Part shown: positions 62,714 to 64,000 of the stretch, piece by piece
Layout: each line of letters starts with the position of its first letter
How positions within the stretch are numbered: position 1 is the first letter of the stretch
Assembly: GCF_024723735.1 (NCBI RefSeq)
Contig: NZ_JANQDU010000007.1
Location: forward strand, 1-64,000
Length of the DNA: 64,000 nt
Direction: 5' to 3'
Origin: Frigidibacter sp. ROC022
Lineage (GTDB): Bacteria; Pseudomonadota; Alphaproteobacteria; Rhodobacterales; Rhodobacteraceae
The notes under the pieces: model-generated
What the model was told of the DNA's origin: nothing
The model's database searches: none
The model's input: only the letters and a program-made list of their open reading frames with translations
Translations under genes and position numbers: made by a program

Positions 62714-63907
62714 TCAAAGCTCGCCGCGAAAGGCGCGTTGCGACAAGGCATCGAACATTTGGCTCGCTTCGTTCAAGGAAGCACTGAGACGAGCTCGCAT
62801 TGCTCCGAACTTTTGCGTGATTGCAACGAATTCGCTTTGAAGGTTATCGCCTGGCACCAGAATTGGCAGCGCCTGCAAACGTGACGTGTCAAGCCGTTTT
62901 GTCCCGTGGGCCGCCGTGTCCACTTGGCTTAGAATCCTATTATGAAGAACCTTGAGGCTCCAAAATCCAAACATTGGATCAATTTCAGAATTGAACTTCA
63001 CCGCCTTCATGTCCTGATTGATGGCCACCTCTCTTTGCGTCAGGGCAATTGGAACGGTGTGCGCAAGGATCATACCCCGCACAACTATCAACGGCGTGTT
63101 TGCAGGTATTCGTTTGAGACTGGTTTCAGAAAACACTACTTCAGAAACATGATCCTCCGCATCGTAGATCAAGTCTACTTTCATGTCTTTGGGCGACACC
63201 CAAGGGAAGTTCCCTTCCCAATAGTCGGCTCGTTTCTTGCTGGGCGTCCCGCCAGAAATGAAGCTTGCAACTTCACCCAGTGTTTGTTGCCAATACCCGT
63301 GTGGATTCCGCACAGGATCACCAAACATCTCTAAAAACGCTGAACCGAGAAGATCGTCAGAGATACGAAGAGCAGCTTCGCGTTTTCGACGAATACCATC
63401 GGCCTTGTCCAGAATCTCAGCGATCGTTTGTTGCTCATGAAAATCGAAATCTGGAATATCCAACTTCTTGAAGCGCTTCACATCCAAGTTGGAAATATTG
63501 GTCGTTTGACGTCCCAAATGTCGTATCGCATGCTGAGTGGCGGGATTTGTTAGCCAATGATACAAGAAGCGGGGATGCGTCTTGCCTTTCTTCGGGCGAA
63601 CAATTGAGATGAAACCCCCAGCTGTTGCTAGATAGTCAAGATCACCAACGTAGCTGCATTTGCCGACGAGTTCCCAACTATTTGCGCTAGAAACCAAGAC
63701 ATCGCCAGGTTTCAAATATTTTTTTTCGTCCCTCATTATGGACTTTGGAATCGCGATCAAATCAGACTCATCCAAGTCTCGTTGCACGTTCTTTGTCCGC
63801 ATGCATACAACTGCATCCTCCCTGCTCACATCGACGAGCTGATCAGGTTTGAAGGTGATGCCTCGGATAAAATCCATCACATCATCCAATTGAACCATGT
63901 TGGTCAT
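62714..63907 (-). CDS. hsdS: Type I restriction-modification specificity subunit
   Basis: DNA-recognition subunit, 397 residues with two target-recognition domains. The first ends in the conserved helix DVKRFKKLDIPDFDFHEQQTIAEILDKADGIRRKREAAL. The second opens WQQTLGEVASFISGGTPSKKRADYWEGNFPWVSPKDM and ends LDTSRLQALPILVPGDNLQSEFVAI. Its ATG overlaps the hsdM stop (ATGA), the standard arrangement. Together with HsdM it would set the methylation target; hsdR is not in the window. The next two genes downstream, the ATPase and the HDR protein, are on the same transcript by spacing. Confidence 0.93.
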   Translation of the reverse strand: MTNMVQLDDVMDFIRGITFKPDQLVDVSREDAVVCMRTKNVQRDLDESDLIAIPKSIMRDEKKYLKPGDVLVSSANSWELVGKCSYVGDLDYLATAGGFISIVRPKKGKTHPRFLYHWLTNPATQHAIRHLGRQTTNISNLDVKRFKKLDIPDFDFHEQQTIAEILDKADGIRRKREAALRISDDLLGSAFLEMFGDPVRNPHGYWQQTLGEVASFISGGTPSKKRADYWEGNFPWVSPKDMKVDLIYDAEDHVSEVVFSETSLKRIPANTPLIVVRGMILAHTVPIALTQREVAINQDMKAVKFNSEIDPMFGFWSLKVLHNRILSQVDTAAHGTKRLDTSRLQALPILVPGDNLQSEFVAITQKFGAMRARLSASLNEASQMFDALSQRAFRGEL

Positions 63908-64000
63908 CCAAGCATTCTCCTCAAATCAGCCAGATCATCAGAGATTTCTTGGTTGAGGTCATTCAGCCGCCCAAGGATCACGAGTGGAGAATCGAATTTG
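63904..64000 (-). CDS. hsdM: Type I restriction-modification methyltransferase subunit, C-terminal end
   Basis: The final 32 residues of a gene cut by the window edge: SPLVILGRLNDLNQEISDDL followed by ADLRRMLG and a stop overlapping the hsdS start. The helical I-L-x-x-L-x-x-L-x-x-E-I pattern is that of HsdM C-termini, and the overlap with hsdS supports the call. No catalytic motif is visible because only the end is present. Confidence 0.7.
   Translation of the reverse strand, partial: KFDSPLVILGRLNDLNQEISDDLADLRRMLG

Larger units (their letters stand above)
54973..64000. mobile_element. Lower-GC defence-type genomic island (right end beyond window)
   Basis: From about 54,973 to the end of the window the base composition is clearly less GC rich than in the rest. 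The genes are defence-type families: TIR, RecB/SF1 helicase, HDR-motif protein, DUF3696 ATPase and type I restriction. The left end interrupts the oxidoreductase gene. No integrase, transposase or tRNA target is visible in the portion seen; the right end is outside the window. Confidence 0.75.

Overview
The window is chromosomal DNA from a high-GC alphaproteobacterium, most likely a member of the Rhodobacteraceae/Paracoccaceae. The basis is the GC-rich coding style, the pcm-tolC-PopZ-like gene order at 40.5-43.9 kb, small Rhodobacterales families such as DUF6280 and DUF1178, a PtsP of the nitrogen PTS, and CtrA-type TTAA-N7-TTAA motifs in intergenic repeats. No plasmid, phage or CRISPR hallmark was seen in the first 55 kb.

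Layout. 0.1-8.6 kb: housekeeping and small enzymes (MTA phosphorylase, flavin reductase, acetyltransferase, EcsC-like protein, TPR-methyltransferase, PtsP) and a PepSY membrane protein with a small Cys/His-containing partner. 8.7-10.7 kb: a lower-GC mini-island between two 65-bp direct repeats, carrying a HEPN-like protein, a Cas2/VapD-like small protein and a decayed IS1595 transposase. 10.7-16.1 kb: lysC, an SDR, DUF1178, NUDIX, waaA and gph. 16.1-23.3 kb: a phosphorus-uptake locus, with a DeoR regulator heading a phnD-phnC-phnE-phnE-HAD operon and divergent from a Na/Pi cotransporter. 23.4-28.8 kb: a peptide-type ABC transporter with a Tat-dependent binding protein, divergent from a GlxA-type regulator. 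30.4-32.5 kb: a HelD-like ATPase, followed by tRNA-Cys.

33-40.4 kb holds secreted low-complexity proteins (Gly/Asp/Leu repeats and a long Ser-Ser-Gly repeat), a membrane methyltransferase-like protein and a 1.6-kb non-coding stretch with a perfect dyad. It ends in an overlapping set of a pseudo-receiver, a PepSY-like exported protein and a membrane-anchored LuxR-type regulator. 40.5-54.0 kb returns to conserved genes (pcm, tolC, PopZ-like, cobQ, DUF6280, rplY), a putative sugar-catabolic set (TetR, Gfo/Idh/MocA, DUF993 aldolase-like, sugar-phosphate isomerase-like), an SLC13/TrkA-C permease and yebC.

At about 54.97 kb a FAD-dependent oxidoreductase gene is cut off and lower-GC DNA begins, running to the window end. 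It looks like a defence island. A DUF2188-TIR-zinc-ribbon operon and a large RecB-like nuclease/SF1 helicase are transcribed divergently from overlapping promoters that share a perfect inverted repeat. Facing the helicase is a tightly coupled operon: hsdM (partial), hsdS, an OLD-like AAA ATPase with a DUF3696 tail, and a protein with an HDR (MIT_C/PLD-like) motif. These two units are the best candidates for undescribed biology here. Their antiviral role is inferred from family and context only.
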